Source: Lachnospiraceae bacterium
GTDB taxonomy: Bacteria > Bacillota > Clostridia > Lachnospirales > Lachnospiraceae
Length of the DNA stretch: 5,504 nucleotides
Reading direction: 5' to 3'
NCBI GenBank assembly: GCA_017476305.1
Contig: JAFVAA010000832.1
Span: forward strand, 1-5,504
Part shown: positions 4,984 through 5,504 of the stretch, one piece after another
Layout: the number at the start of each line of letters is the position of its first letter
Position numbering within the stretch: the stretch's first letter is position 1
The notes under the pieces: model-generated
Databases searched by the model: none
Told to the model about the DNA's origin: nothing
The model's input: only the letters and a program-made list of their open reading frames with translations
Program-made: the position numbers and the translations under genes

Positions 4984-5504
4984 TTATCTGTTCTCATCTG
5001 CCATATATGCATCGATATCCTGTCTGAGAAGCTTTGCGGCAGAGGGCTCCTTCGTGCAGGAAAGCTCCCGCAGGTAAAGCTTTGGTGCCAGTTTTTCTGC
5101 AAATTTGATATGTCTCATCAGGAAGTCCTCTGTCCAATTCGGCGAGATAAAGCGTCTGGTCAGGGAAAGGATTTTTTCATCGGGAGATAATCTCTTTACA
5201 CGATCGGTTTCCCCACGGCTTAAAAAGATGACCCCGCCTAAGGGAACTGCCTCTGTCGTATAGATGTCAGAGGTTCCGTTCCATGGAATGCCGTAGACCA
5301 TAGGAATTTCCTCTGTCATCGAAATCAGATTCAAATCTCCGTTTAAAATCCGAACCTCATCTCCATAAAGGCTGGTCCATAGTTCGGAATGGGTGGACTT
5401 TCCGGTGCCGGATGGTGCAGAGAAAAGCCATGCCTTTTCTTTCTATAGCATGGACACGGAATGGATTAAAAAGTGTCCGCGCAGCATGGCGGCATAGGAA
5501 AATG
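4984..5504 (-). pseudogene. HPr-kinase-like P-loop protein, interrupted by TAG (5' end beyond the right edge)
   Basis: The minus-strand frame entering from the right edge reads FSYAAMLRGHFLIHSVSML, then TAG (5443-5445), then KEKAWLFSAPSGTGKSTHSE and onward for about 150 codons to TAA (4984-4986). The P-loop APSGTGKST (codons within 5392-5421), the Asp in ILNGDLNLI and the GIPWNGTSDIYTTEAVPLG segment match HprK-like/ScmC-like serine kinases found with PqqD-like and peptide-export genes. The family typically has an H-[SA]-x-x-[VIL] strand just before the P-loop, and that strand is present on both sides of the stop, so the TAG looks like a point nonsense mutation in an otherwise intact gene. The usable restart codons (TTG 5334 or later) lie after Walker A, so they would give an inactive fragment. 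TAG readthrough or a sequencing error are the alternatives. It converges on the transporter gene. Confidence 0.7.

Noticed and set aside
4182..5102. Minus-strand open frames opposite the transporter and across its end (4182-4409, 4432-4806, 4737-5102)
   Set aside because: Ser/Pro/Arg-rich shadows of the coding strand; the last one also overlaps the true kinase frame.
1..5504. tRNA, rRNA, transposase or integrase genes
   Set aside because: I looked for cloverleaf-type arms, rRNA-like stretches and DDE or recombinase motifs and saw none.

Overview
The window looks like accessory chromosomal DNA of a low-to-medium GC Firmicute, most likely a gut-type Clostridia (Lachnospiraceae-like). The reasons are strong AGGAGG-type ribosome binding sites, sigma-A promoters with TTG-rich -35 boxes and TATAAT-like -10 boxes, intrinsic hairpin/T-tract terminators, A/T-rich intergenic DNA, and protein families I recognise from that group. 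The genus assignment is an inference from recall, not a search.

Left part (1-956): the 3' end of an unrecognised gene enters from the left edge and is followed by a good terminator (378-426). A gene-poor stretch of about 530 bp follows. It holds a short minus-strand coding-like remnant (460-540) and a striking structured element (about 589-726). That element begins at an extended -10 promoter and contains a near-perfect 27-bp inverted repeat plus a long-range closing stem. A second extended -10 promoter (716-745) lies just beyond it.

Middle part (957-2503): a 318-residue PD-(D/E)XK-type nuclease-like protein with a long C-terminal coiled coil built on 21-bp DNA repeats; a 61-residue unrecognised small protein; and a 300-bp regulatory interval. 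The interval has phased A/T tracts, a 21-bp-spaced direct repeat and a textbook promoter (TTGCTT-17-TATAAT).

Right part (2504-5504): what looks like a small secretion/modification locus. A 148-residue exported-protein candidate has a RiPP-like leader (YxxP near the start, GVYAVSG at the likely end). Its body is Trp-rich and beta-rich, loosely reminiscent of a CBM2-like sandwich with one Cys near each end. It is followed by a strong intrinsic terminator and then by a full-length peptide-exporter-like ABC transporter (fused membrane and ATPase domains). A strong ribosome binding site at the end of the transporter gene leads only into aborted reading frames, which suggests a lost downstream gene. 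Converging from the right edge is an HPr-kinase-like P-loop protein, interrupted by an in-frame TAG immediately before its Walker A motif. Leader-bearing substrate, ABC exporter and HprK-like kinase together recall lasso-peptide/RiPP clusters with a tailoring kinase. Here, however, the cargo is protein-sized, no cyclase, protease or PqqD-like gene is visible, and the kinase appears broken. This is the most interesting system in the window; its function remains an inference.
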